A DNA stretch of 64,000 nt, from the NCBI RefSeq assembly GCF_051131155.1, contig NZ_CP159508.1, positions 2,604,001-2,668,000 on the forward strand, read 5' to 3'. Positions 49,980-59,302 of this stretch are shown here, piece by piece. Below the pieces are notes generated by a model, which was not told the DNA's origin, made no database searches, and worked only from the letters and a program-made list of their open reading frames with translations. Both the position numbers and the translations under genes were made by a program. Numbering within the stretch: the stretch's first letter is position 1; each line of letters opens with the position of its first letter. Origin of the DNA: Pseudanabaena minima (lineage in GTDB: Bacteria > Cyanobacteriota > Cyanobacteriia > Pseudanabaenales > Pseudanabaenaceae).

Positions 49980-52900
49980 ACATTTGCACCCAAAGCTTTT
50001 AGCGTTCCGATCTCCGCTTCAGTTAAATTTGCTGCGCCCTCAATGATCATGCCTTCATAGGGACGGATTGACCGCAGGGTTTGCCAACATTCCGTTGTTG
50101 CGATATTCCAGCATTTAATGGTTTCATCCCAACTAGCGCTAAGGAGCGTTTGAGCATCTTGGCTTAAACTCAGAGACGATACCCAGTTGAGATGTCCCTC
50201 TAACGTCTCAAGGCAACATCCAGTCACTACATCCCAAATTTTGATTGTGCGATCGCTACTACTGCTAATTAAAAGATCTCCGTTCAGGGTAAACATTAGA
50301 CAAACAACTTGGTCGGTGTGCCCGCTAAATGTTTGTAGGTGATCTCCTGTTTTGATGTCCCATAGTTTTATAAAAGTATCGTCACCACCAGTTGCCATAT
50401 GTTGACTATTGGGACTAATAGCTATTGCCCAGACACGGTTAGTAGAGTCGGCTTCCCAAGTATGTAGACATTTACCTGTTGCTAGATCCCAATGTTTAAC
50501 CAGTTTGTCATAACCACTACTAAAGAGAGTTTTGCTGTCAAGGCTGAAAGCAACTGCTAAGACAGAACTAGGATGACCTTGTAATGTTTGTAAGCATTCA
50601 CCAGATTCTATATGCCAAACTTTGACTGTGTGGTCATAACTGCCACTGGCGAGAAACTGACCATTGGGACTAAAGGCAATTCCCCAAATCCAACTTTTAT
50701 GCCCAAGTAGAGTTTTGAGAGCTTTTCCTGTATGGGGATTCCATAGCCTAATCGTGCGATCGGCACTGGCACTAGCGAGAATTTGGACATTGGGACTGAA
50801 AGCAATTGAGAGAACGCGATCGCTATGTCCTCGGAGAACTTGAGAAGGCTGAAGATCGGAACTTAAGTCTTGTGGAGAATTGAGATTGATATTCCAGAGT
50901 TTAACGGTTTGGTCTTCATGGGCACTAGCGAGTAAGTTGTGCTGGCTATGGGCGATCGCATAAACTGCATTGCTATGCCCTTGAAGGGTTTTGGTACATT
51001 TTCCTGTTTTCAACTCCCAAAATTTAACTGCATGGTCATCACCACCACTCACGACTAAGTTTCCTTGTGGATGAAAAGCAACTGACCAAACTCGATTGGT
51101 ATGCTTTTTCAAGGTATCCAAACATCGTCCAGTTTCCGTATCCCAAATCTTCACGCTTTGATCGTAGCTTCCCGTTACGAGGCGATCTCCGTTGGGACTA
51201 AATGCTAGTGAAGTTACGACCGAATTATGTCCTAGCAAAGTTTGTATGCATGTACCAGTTTGCAAATCCCATAGTTTGACAGTTTGATCAAAGCTGCCAC
51301 TAGCTAATATTTCTCCATTAGGACTAATTGAGATCGCTTTTATCCAATGTTGATGTCCCTTCAAAGTTTTTATACAGGAACCAGTTTCTAGATTCCATAA
51401 CTTGATTGAGCTATCTTCTCCAGCCGAGGCTATGATCTGTCCAGCGGGATGGAAGTCAACCGACCAGACGCAGGCGTGATGTCCTTCCAGAGTTTGTATA
51501 GATTTGCCTGTGACTACATTCCAAATCTTAACTGTGCGATCAGTGCTACTACTAACGATGAGTTGACCATCAGGACTAAAGGCGATCGCCGTAACAATGT
51601 TGCTATGTCCATGTAAAGTCTGGAGACATTCTCCATTATTCGTATTCCAGAGCTTGATTGTATGATCTTGACCACAACTAACTAAAACTGGGTGTTTCGG
51701 GCTAAAAGCAATATCCCAAATCCAAGTGTTATGTCCTTTGCAGCTAAAGAGTTGTTTGCCACTATTGATATCCCAAATCTGAATTTCACCATTAGTAGTG
51801 TCACTGGTGGCAAGGAAAAGTCCATCAGGACTAAATGCAACGCTAGTGATACCACCAGAAGTTAATGCAAAAACACATTCGAGAAAGGTGGTTTTGGTAA
51901 AGTTAACTCGATGCAATTTAAGCGATCGCAAGTCACAGTTACGGAGTGTCAGCTTTGAAAAATTATATCCAGTTAAATTAGTTCCTAAATGGGCTAGTAA
52001 ATGGAGCAGATTAGCTCCACTATAATTATCTGGAATCATAGTTAATGCATTTTGGAGGCTTGCAATCACTCTACCAAGTTTATGCTCAACCTGATGTGTA
52101 TCGCCAAGAGTTGATTGGAGTTGCTGAAGAATAGGCTGTACAATGAGTTGAATTTGACTATCACGAATATAATCCTTTGCTTGGGCTTGAACTAAAGCAT
52201 GGGTCAGTAAATATTGGGGTGATTTTGTGATTATTTCTTGATGGATAAGTTCAATTAACTGTTCCGTAACATATTCCATCACCACAGGTTGCTGTGTAAA
52301 TCCGTTGCGATCGCGCTCAATTAAGTTCTGTCTTAGTAGAGATTCTAAAACTTCCATCAACTTCGCCTTAGGCATAGGTGGAACAAAAACACTGTGCAAT
52401 TCAGTTAGGGAAATGCTTTCACGATGGATAGACAGCCAAGACATTACTTGATTTTGCAGGACTGATAGCCCTTGGAATTGTTGGGACAACAACTTGCTAA
52501 TCCCATTAAATAGAATTATGCCACTTGCTAGAAAATGCTTGATATTACCTTCAAGTAAATCACGAATGGCAGTAGCTGCAATCTTTAGTGCTAATGGATT
52601 GCCACTGTAACAATCAACTAATTGACGAGCTTCTGCATCAGAGACTGACAAACCTTTGAGCGTTAGTATTGCCTGTCCTGCAATGACTTCCAAACCAGAC
52701 AGAGCAAGAGTTCGTACTGGTAAGCCATCACCTTCAAGAGCAGCAACTTCCGCAGGTTTTTCGCGACTGGTAATCAGTACACAGCTTTGATGGCTAGTTT
52801 CTCCCAATCTCCATAACAGTTCACCGTAGGATTCGTAACCATCAAGATAAGTTCCTATTTTCTTACCATGCTGCAACAACGTATCAAAGTTATCCAAAAT

Positions 52901-53545
52901 CAGCAAACATCGAGATTTACGGAAGTATTCGATTAAACAGGTAATCTGTTCATGATGATCGGCAGGTAAAGTCGTAACTTGTTGATGCGACAGGATTTTG
53001 ATGCAATCTGTCATCTTTTCATGAAAAGATGGTGCGTGTCGTAGCGATCGCCAAATTACATAATCAAATTCCCCTTGCAATTGTTCGGCAATCTTCACGG
53101 AGAGAGCAGTTTTGCCCATGCCGCCCATACCAAGAAGTGTAACCAATCGACAGCGATCATCCAAAATCCATTGACTAAGAGTTTCTAATTCAGTAGTACG
53201 TCCATAAAAAAGAGAAACGTCGATCGCTTCACCCCAGTGGGCGTAGTGATTAGTAGATTGTAAGTTTAGAGTTAACGAGGCGATCTGCTTTTGTTGTTCT
53301 CTGGCATATCTCTCAAGTACTCCATGCAGATTATTTTTGGTAACTTTTTCGTTTAGAACTTTAGACAGCGCTCGCCATAGTTCTGAGCCAACATCTTTGA
53401 TATAGCCAAGATCATAACCCTCTTCTATAGCCATATCTGAGTATTTTTTACCATCCCAAGATTGACTAAATACAAGTTTTTGAATTTTTGATAAGTCATG
53501 TAATAGTAATCGTGTGACTAATGCGATCACATCATTTTGTGCCAT
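49967..53545 (-). CDS. NB-ARC/STAND NTPase with 14 WD40 repeats
   Basis: The 1192-residue protein has a helical N-terminal region 1-85 resembling the vMAP-type winged helix found before NB-ARC domains. The STAND NTPase follows, with P-loop LLGMGGMGKTALS at 138-150, Walker B CLLILDNFDTLL, and arginine ITSREKPAEV. A short pentapeptide-like stretch (NLTGYNFSKLTLRNCDLRSLKLHRVNF) precedes fourteen WD40 blades (H...W/V..IAFSP.G...S...D..IKLW). The tail is AEIGTLKALGANVKPK. This is a signal-transducing ATPase whose propeller senses a ligand; defence or stress signalling is inferred. No effector domain such as a protease is visible. Confidence 0.9.
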   Translation of the reverse strand: MAQNDVIALVTRLLLHDLSKIQKLVFSQSWDGKKYSDMAIEEGYDLGYIKDVGSELWRALSKVLNEKVTKNNLHGVLERYAREQQKQIASLTLNLQSTNHYAHWGEAIDVSLFYGRTTELETLSQWILDDRCRLVTLLGMGGMGKTALSVKIAEQLQGEFDYVIWRSLRHAPSFHEKMTDCIKILSHQQVTTLPADHHEQITCLIEYFRKSRCLLILDNFDTLLQHGKKIGTYLDGYESYGELLWRLGETSHQSCVLITSREKPAEVAALEGDGLPVRTLALSGLEVIAGQAILTLKGLSVSDAEARQLVDCYSGNPLALKIAATAIRDLLEGNIKHFLASGIILFNGISKLLSQQFQGLSVLQNQVMSWLSIHRESISLTELHSVFVPPMPKAKLMEVLESLLRQNLIERDRNGFTQQPVVMEYVTEQLIELIHQEIITKSPQYLLTHALVQAQAKDYIRDSQIQLIVQPILQQLQSTLGDTHQVEHKLGRVIASLQNALTMIPDNYSGANLLHLLAHLGTNLTGYNFSKLTLRNCDLRSLKLHRVNFTKTTFLECVFALTSGGITSVAFSPDGLFLATSDTTNGEIQIWDINSGKQLFSCKGHNTWIWDIAFSPKHPVLVSCGQDHTIKLWNTNNGECLQTLHGHSNIVTAIAFSPDGQLIVSSSTDRTVKIWNVVTGKSIQTLEGHHACVWSVDFHPAGQIIASAGEDSSIKLWNLETGSCIKTLKGHQHWIKAISISPNGEILASGSFDQTVKLWDLQTGTCIQTLLGHNSVVTSLAFSPNGDRLVTGSYDQSVKIWDTETGRCLDTLKKHTNRVWSVAFHPQGNLVVSGGDDHAVKFWELKTGKCTKTLQGHSNAVYAIAHSQHNLLASAHEDQTVKLWNINLNSPQDLSSDLQPSQVLRGHSDRVLSIAFSPNVQILASASADRTIRLWNPHTGKALKTLLGHKSWIWGIAFSPNGQFLASGSYDHTVKVWHIESGECLQTLQGHPSSVLAVAFSLDSKTLFSSGYDKLVKHWDLATGKCLHTWEADSTNRVWAIAISPNSQHMATGGDDTFIKLWDIKTGDHLQTFSGHTDQVVCLMFTLNGDLLISSSSDRTIKIWDVVTGCCLETLEGHLNWVSSLSLSQDAQTLLSASWDETIKCWNIATTECWQTLRSIRPYEGMIIEGAANLTEAEIGTLKALGANVKPK

Positions 53546-53679
53546 TTACAATCTGAAGCCAACTAAACTTGAGATTATTTTCGCATAATTGGACTTAAAT
53601 ATTAGAAGCTTTTACCTAAAATTCAATCAAGATTTATACAAGAATTATAAATATTTATTCACTTTAAGAGCTATTCTTG

Positions 53680-54309
53680 CTATATCTGTCTTATTCCTGC
53701 TTGAAAAATCTGATTTACAGTGAGATTAAGCTCAGGGGAAATTTGCGAGATTAGGCGATCGCTATTTTGAAATTTGCTAATTTGATATTCTCCATCCACC
53801 AAATTACAAACTGAAATAGTTGGCTGTTTGGGATTACCAATAAAATTACGTCCACCTAAGGCAGCATAGTCAACAATCCAATACTCAGCAATCCCCATCT
53901 CTTCATAATCGGCAAATTTTAAGTGGTAATCATCTCGCCAATTGGTTGACACAATTTCAATGGCTAAAGGTATGGATGCACCTTGACTAAGAACCGATTC
54001 TTTTTTCCATCGCGGCTCATTAGGTAGATTGGCACGATTCATCACTAATATATCTGGGAAATATCCAGAATCTTTGCCTTCAGGTCTAACGATAACTTGG
54101 TTAGGAATACCGTAGGGAAGTCCCAGCCGCTTGATTTCAAAGGGTATTTCCACACCTAAAAAGCTTTTGATTTCTTCATGATCTCCAACTGGTTGAGCCA
54201 TTTCAATAATATTTCCGTTATGTAGTTCATAACACACACCAGAATTTTCAGGGAGAAATTCGACAAACTCCTCGAAGGTCGTAACTGGAGGTAAGGCGCG
54301 GAACATCAT
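53680..54309 (-). CDS. Uma2-family putative endonuclease
   Basis: The 209-residue protein has LPPVTTFEEFVEFLPENSGVCYELHNGNIIEMAQP, YFPDILVMNR, and IPLAIEIVSTNWRDDYHLKFADYEEMGIAEYWIVDY: the PD-(D/E)xK-like arrangement. The C-terminal coding region has a degraded relative at 58285-58375. It is upstream-adjacent to the NB-ARC gene, separated by 134 bp. The start MM at 54309 could equally be the second Met. Confidence 0.88.
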   Translation of the reverse strand: MMFRALPPVTTFEEFVEFLPENSGVCYELHNGNIIEMAQPVGDHEEIKSFLGVEIPFEIKRLGLPYGIPNQVIVRPEGKDSGYFPDILVMNRANLPNEPRWKKESVLSQGASIPLAIEIVSTNWRDDYHLKFADYEEMGIAEYWIVDYAALGGRNFIGNPKQPTISVCNLVDGEYQISKFQNSDRLISQISPELNLTVNQIFQAGIRQI

Positions 54310-54768
54310 GGCTGTTGGGCGGTGATTATGACAAAAAATATGGTTTCTATATTATCTCTAATTTATTAGGCTTAGTTTTTTGTTAGTTGCGATCGGCTCA
54401 TTTTCTGCCATTTTTTACTTTAAATCGACATTTACTTGCACAATGATCAGTAAATACTCACTTGAAAGAAAAATTTACATAAATACGTCAAAAACATCAG
54501 ACCTTAATCCGACCTTTTCTGACCTTTAAACCTTGTACTACCAATTAACGTTGATGTAGCACATCAAAAAATCAAACCATTATCTTTGTAGAAATCAGTA
54601 TAAATACTTGTCTAACGATTTGGTTAGTTGTTTCAAAGACAATCTTCCTATTGTATTGGTAGTGATGATTGGATTGATAACTTTTTAATTTCTAATAGAT
54701 AGAACACGCCAAAGATTTTAAGTTTTAGTTTTGATCGGAAGTTAGTTGATTTAGTTAGGAGCATATCT
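54310..54768. other. 459-bp AT-rich region without genes
   Basis: It is the boundary between the Uma2 gene and the hydrolase cassette. No hairpin of the size seen elsewhere occurs. The likely promoter for the downstream plus-strand genes lies in 54640-54760. Confidence 0.5.
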
Positions 54769-55593
54769 ATGGCAACAGTTAAAGATGTTATCAGAAGTTT
54801 TTCCTGTAATACAGGACGTGTCAAGGGGCTAAGCCTCCAAGTAATTGATGAGATGAACCTCCTGATTCCAGGAGGAGTTTTGGTTAATATTGATGATTTA
54901 GATGTATCAGGCAACGCTGCCACTGTTAACTTATTCATGCAGCCCAAAGCAAAGGAAGCTCTAAGACGTGCAATCCGTAGAAGGGGAGTGACACTGCAAC
55001 TCAACTCTTGCTATCGAACAGTTGTTCAACAACACATTCTATTTAGTTGGCAGGGTTCGGGTTGCGTTAGCATAGCTGCAGCCCCTAGCAAGAGTAATCA
55101 TGAAGATGGTTTTGCTATTGATACTCCTGACTTCGATGCATGGATACCTGCGTTAGAAGCTGAGGGTTGGGAATGGTTTGGACCTGGTGATGAGGTTCAC
55201 TTTACCTATGTAGGTGGAGGTGTTAGGGATGATGTTGGAGACATTGGGGTTAAAGCTTTTCAAATTCTTTGGAATAAGCATAACCCTAGCGATCAAATAG
55301 AATCTGATGGTGGTTATGGACCTGAGACTGCTGCTCGATTGGATCGATCACCTGCCGATGGGTTTGCTAGAGCGAGAATTTTAAAACTAAAGGCTCCACC
55401 TATGGATGGTGAAGATGTGAGGAAAGTGCAGCAAGCTTTAGTTTCATTAGATCTACTAGAAGCGTCTCAATTGAATGGGATTTATGACACAGCCACGAAA
55501 TTGGCAGTTGAAATCTTCCAGAGACGGTCAGGATTGTCAGTAGATGGACAGGTAGGACCGAAAACTCGTAAGGAATTAAAGATACCAACATAG
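54769..55593 (+). CDS. D,D-carboxypeptidase-like (VanY/M15) protein with peptidoglycan-binding domain, no signal peptide
   Basis: In this 274-residue protein the M15-like centre is about 60-150: LNSCYRTVVQQHILFSWQ, then SNHEDGFAIDTPD and EVHFTYV, in which His, Asp and His are the expected zinc ligands. A peptidoglycan_binding_1 repeat is at 150-190 (VGDIGVKAFQILWNKHNPSDQIESDGGYGPETAARL), and a second at 210-272 (GEDVRKVQQALVSLDLL...GIYDTATKLAVEIFQRRSGLSVDGQVGPKTRKEL). It cuts or binds peptide stems of the wall. There is no signal peptide or membrane helix, unusual for a wall enzyme. It is followed 66 bp later by a second wall enzyme. Confidence 0.82.
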   Translation: MATVKDVIRSFSCNTGRVKGLSLQVIDEMNLLIPGGVLVNIDDLDVSGNAATVNLFMQPKAKEALRRAIRRRGVTLQLNSCYRTVVQQHILFSWQGSGCVSIAAAPSKSNHEDGFAIDTPDFDAWIPALEAEGWEWFGPGDEVHFTYVGGGVRDDVGDIGVKAFQILWNKHNPSDQIESDGGYGPETAARLDRSPADGFARARILKLKAPPMDGEDVRKVQQALVSLDLLEASQLNGIYDTATKLAVEIFQRRSGLSVDGQVGPKTRKELKIPT

Positions 55594-55659
55594 GTTCTAG
55601 AGCCTTATTGGTGCTAATAAAACTAATAAAAAAGTCATTATTATTTTGGAGAATTGAAC

Positions 55660-56544
55660 ATGGCAATCGAAAGGGTTGAATTGCAGATCAATGATGGGAT
55701 TATTAATACGCCTCATCTGACTGATGCTGTCGAAATTTTGCAGCAATATTTAAAGGAATGGTGGGGGGTATTACCGAGAGACGCAAAGATTGATGGACTA
55801 TTTGGAAATGCTACCAAGGCAGCAGTTGAGCAATTTCAAAGATTGCGCCCATCTGGAAGTAGATTTGTTCCTGCGGGGCTACCTGTAACTGGAGTCGTCG
55901 ATCAAAACACATGGGCAGAGTTGATGAAAGTAGCTCCAACAGACATCAGGATGGTTTCTCGTGCAGCTCCTCCTGCTCCAGTTATGCCATCTGGATTCAA
56001 TGATGTCAATACAATTTTGAACGATGCTCAATGTCCACCTGAGATTCGTCCGTTTGCCGCAAAAAACTTTCCGATTGTACTAAATCAATGTCTAGCTGAT
56101 GGGGTAATAGATTTGGGGCAGATTGCTTATATTTTTGCCACTGCTGAGCATGAATCTCATTTTGGGCGTTTTATGATGGAGATTGCAGATGGATCAGCCT
56201 ATGAAGGGAGATGTAGTGATCTAGGTAACTGTAACCCGGGAGATGGAGTTAGATTTAAAGGAAGAGGATTTGTTCAAATCACTGGTCGTAGGAACTATAC
56301 AGTCTGGGCAAACAAACTAGGAATTGATTTGGTAAGTAGACCAGAAAGAGCTTCTGTTCCTGACACTGCCGCCCTTATTTTAGTGCAAGGAATGCGGGAT
56401 GCTAGTTTTACTGGATTCGGATTGAGTGATTTTATTGCAGGTGATAGGCAAGATTTTTTGAATGCTAGAAGAATTATTAATGCAAACGATAGGGCTGATC
56501 ACATTGCAAAAATTGCTAAGGCATATTTCAACGCCATTATCTAA
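55660..56544 (+). CDS. GH19-like lysozyme/chitinase with peptidoglycan-binding domain, no signal peptide
   Basis: The 294-residue protein has an N-terminal peptidoglycan-binding repeat about 15-90 (AVEILQQYLKEWWGVLPRDAKIDGLFGNATKAAVEQFQ). A hydrophobic linker with APPAPVMP leads to a catalytic domain 115-294: IAYIFATAEHESHFGRFMME (glutamate), GRGFVQITGRRNYTVWANKLG. The two phrases are the active-site strings of GH19-type endolysins. The start at 55660 has GGAGAATTG upstream; a TTG at 55654 is less likely. Signal peptide is absent. Confidence 0.85.
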   Translation: MAIERVELQINDGIINTPHLTDAVEILQQYLKEWWGVLPRDAKIDGLFGNATKAAVEQFQRLRPSGSRFVPAGLPVTGVVDQNTWAELMKVAPTDIRMVSRAAPPAPVMPSGFNDVNTILNDAQCPPEIRPFAAKNFPIVLNQCLADGVIDLGQIAYIFATAEHESHFGRFMMEIADGSAYEGRCSDLGNCNPGDGVRFKGRGFVQITGRRNYTVWANKLGIDLVSRPERASVPDTAALILVQGMRDASFTGFGLSDFIAGDRQDFLNARRIINANDRADHIAKIAKAYFNAII

Positions 56545-56746
56545 ACAGATTGAAGCCCACATTCCGCTCTTATTTTACTGAAAAAAATATTTAGGAAGCA
56601 AATCCTTATACAGTCAGTATTTTGAGTTTTACCCGCAAAAATATCATTGTCTTAATACTTTAAATAATAATGTACTAATGGAGAATATCCAATTTTGCTT
56701 CGTTAACTCAAACTTTATACTATTCAGGATTCAGGAACTAAATTCT

Positions 56747-56845
56747 ATGACACGTAAACTAGCGATCGCAATCAGTGGTGCTGCCTCCTTAGAGGCTGGC
56801 GTTATGTATGAGGTGTTGGAGGCGATCGCAAACGGGTTAATTTAG
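56747..56845 (+). pseudogene. 5' remnant of a patatin-like phospholipase gene
   Basis: The 32-codon frame MTRKLAIAISGAASLEAGVMYEVLEAIANGLI resembles the first residues of patatin-like phospholipases: LAIAISGAxSLxxxEAGVxYEVLEAI. The nucleophile G-x-S-x-G stretch and the rest of the gene are missing; the frame stops at 56845. It lies directly before the lipase gene. The intact original is not in the window. Confidence 0.6.
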
Positions 56846-56925
56846 AGAAAGAAAAATTCACGATACACGATAATTGTTTGACAAAGCTATTTAAAATTAA
56901 TTTTCCTGAAAGGATTAAGAAAAGT

Positions 56926-58173
56926 ATGCCTAATAATCTCATCACTCTAGCTATGGACGGCAATATATCTGCGCCGCAAGAAAGTATTCGTTCGCCCGAA
57001 GGATCAGAATTCAGTCGTGCGAACGCTATGGAACTTGCAAATTTAACTCGCATTGCCTACAGCGATTATGAGAATTTTGAAAGTTTTGATCAGGACAAGC
57101 CTCTGTTGGTAGAAGGTGCAACCATTAACGTTGACGAAAAAATGGAAGACGATACAATTGCTAGATATCAAATTCTTTCTCCCACTCTTAATACTGATCC
57201 TAAAGACAGGGGAAAGTATAGCTATGATGTTCTTGGAATCTTTGAATATGTATCTTATACACCATTTGTTTTTTCTCTCAATCCACTAAAATTTTTGAAC
57301 TTCTTAAGGGAGATTCGTAAGCCAAATATTTCTCGGTTCGGCTTTATTGCTAAGCGAGAGCACGAAGGTGAGATACTAATTTTTGTTGTATTTCGAGGAA
57401 CCCGCGAAGGATTTGAATGGTTCAACAATTCTCAAATCCATCAGATTGGCTTTTTGAGCGAAAAAGGTAACGACCCAGAGAAAAATCCAATGAAAGTACA
57501 TTGGGGATTTCACAAAATCTATACAAAATATCGCCCAGGTCCTTTTCTAGGGTTGCGTAAATGGTTCAAACCTCCGAATGCCATTTTTGTTGGCTTAAGT
57601 GATTTTTATATATGGCTTATTGACACTATCCAAACACGTTTGGGTAATCCTGAACCATCAAGCTATCCATCTCTAAAACAGGTTGTGGAAAGGGTTGTGG
57701 GTGGAGAACTCGAAAAATATAGAAGGGAAGAAAAAAAGTCTCAAGTATTTGTAACTGGTCATAGCCTCGGCGGTGCTTTGGCTGTAATTTCTACCTTACA
57801 TATTGATCAAGAAATTTGCAAAAAGAAAGTTTTTTCTTCCCCTATTCTTTATTCCTTTGCCTCACCAAGGGTGGGAAATCAAGTATTTGCTAGAGAGTTT
57901 CCTAAAAACTCATATCGAATTTTTAATACTGAGGATTTAGTTGCAAATGTCCCTTCAAGTGTACTTGCCGTTCGAGGTGTTGAGATGACGAATGGAAACT
58001 ATCCTTTCGGAAGACGCATTATTGATTTTTTTAGTGCTGGATTAAGCAATCAAGTTTATGAACATGTAGGTATACCAGTTTGCTTTACGTATCAAACTGG
58101 TGCGATCTCTAGTAACCACAATATGAACGTAACTTATTGTTCTGTGCTTAACTCTGTAAGCTCTGTAAGTTAG
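56926..58173 (+). CDS. Class 3 lipase-like protein
   Basis: The 415-residue protein has ANAMELANLTRIAYSDYE at the start of the fold, FVVFRGTREGFEWFN (lipase-3 oxyanion-type region), and the nucleophile VTGHSLGGALA with the catalytic serine. SFASPRVGNQVFA is a conserved lipase-3 segment; the acid lies in NTEDLV and a late His in SNHNMNV or YEHVG. No signal peptide is seen. The start chosen is the ATG at 56926; a TTG at 56878 would add 16 residues. A gap of 381 bp containing the patatin remnant separates it from the lysozyme gene. Confidence 0.86.
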   Translation: MPNNLITLAMDGNISAPQESIRSPEGSEFSRANAMELANLTRIAYSDYENFESFDQDKPLLVEGATINVDEKMEDDTIARYQILSPTLNTDPKDRGKYSYDVLGIFEYVSYTPFVFSLNPLKFLNFLREIRKPNISRFGFIAKREHEGEILIFVVFRGTREGFEWFNNSQIHQIGFLSEKGNDPEKNPMKVHWGFHKIYTKYRPGPFLGLRKWFKPPNAIFVGLSDFYIWLIDTIQTRLGNPEPSSYPSLKQVVERVVGGELEKYRREEKKSQVFVTGHSLGGALAVISTLHIDQEICKKKVFSSPILYSFASPRVGNQVFAREFPKNSYRIFNTEDLVANVPSSVLAVRGVEMTNGNYPFGRRIIDFFSAGLSNQVYEHVGIPVCFTYQTGAISSNHNMNVTYCSVLNSVSSVS

Positions 58174-58507
58174 AATTTATGTTTAATGCTGTTACAGCGC
58201 GATCGCTTTGAGAAAGTCTTAATGCCTATCTCAAGCATTTTGAGGCATCTAACACTTGTGAAGACCTTCTTGCGATCGCTAGTTTGATTTTGACATTGCT
58301 GCTTACTCCAATTTAAAAAACTTGATTTGTGGTGAGATTTAACTCAGGAAAGTTTGCGAGATTAGCGATCGCTACTCACCACATTTTCAAGCGATTTCAA
58401 GCGATCGCTATATTTGCCATAATTGAAATGTGCGAATTACATATTGTTCTTTGCCCCAAAATTTAGGTGAAATACGATGACAGCCCAAATAGTGACACCA
58501 AGTTTTA
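58174..58507. other. Gap with gene debris before the IS elements
   Basis: No intact gene is seen. It holds an AT-rich stretch with several GCGATCGC sites and a decayed Uma2 C-terminal coding segment (58285-58375). Confidence 0.6.
58285..58375 (-). pseudogene. Degraded 3' end of a Uma2 gene
   Basis: GATTTGTGGTGAGATTTAAC...CAGGAAAGTTTGCGAGATTAGCGATCGCTA closely parallels the 3' end of the Uma2 gene at 53700-53765. The similarity is broken by small indels and no long frame remains. It is probably what is left of a neighbouring paralogue. Confidence 0.55.
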
Positions 58508-59302
58508 GGCACTGGTCAGTTAAGGCGTGAGGGAAGTAAAGCCGCGTAATGACAGCAACTCCAGCAAAGAAATCGGTCGATGATATAGCCCGATCGCCAT
58601 AACTGGAGTCTTGTTCTTGTCTAAGCCCCCGTGAGGTCTTACCCAGTTGTGTACCAATCTTTGCACAGTGACTGTGAGTTGTAATCCTTCAGTATTCTTT
58701 GCATACAGGTTTTGTCTGCGGCGATAAGCGCTACACCTCCTTCTCAAAGCACTATTGTTTGCTTCATTGTGATTGGCATGAATGTCACTCTTATCGCTAA
58801 TAGCCGTATAGGGATGCTCTGGTTTGAGCCATTCGACACGACGATTGCCCTGTGAGCCTTTGAATTTGATCGCCACTTCTAATCCATATCGCCATACTTT
58901 CCGATGTCCATACTCACGACTTACTTCGGTAGCTTTGAGGTATACACTTGCCATTTGCCAGAGTTGTTGGGCATATCTCCTTTCGCCATCGCTAAACCAT
59001 CGGATGTATTGACTTGCCTTTGACCATTGCCATGCTGTTTTTATTGCTTTCTCAAATAGTTCGGTGGTTTTCTTGCCTGCCTTTGCTTCAATCCAATCGC
59101 GACTGTTGCGTTCGATAAATACTACTGTCCACCCTTTTGACTCACTGGGGGGAAAGGCTTGCCGTGAGCGCCAGTCGAATGGTTCTCGCCTACGCGAGTA
59201 TAAATTTCATCTCCTTCAATAGTCACTTCTCCTCCAGATGGGGCTTCTGGACTCCATTGCTGTGCTTGATTTGCCAGTTTTTGCTCCCATCTCATGATGC
59301 TA

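Noticed and set aside
50000..51850. Tandem nucleotide repeats in the WD40 gene as a separate repeat array
   Set aside because: They are the coding repeats of the propeller blades, each about 126 bp, and diverged at the DNA level.
58520..58954. Stand-alone protein from the minus strand at 58520-58954
   Set aside because: It is the C-terminal part of the IS1-like transposase, continuous in frame with sequence to about 59140.
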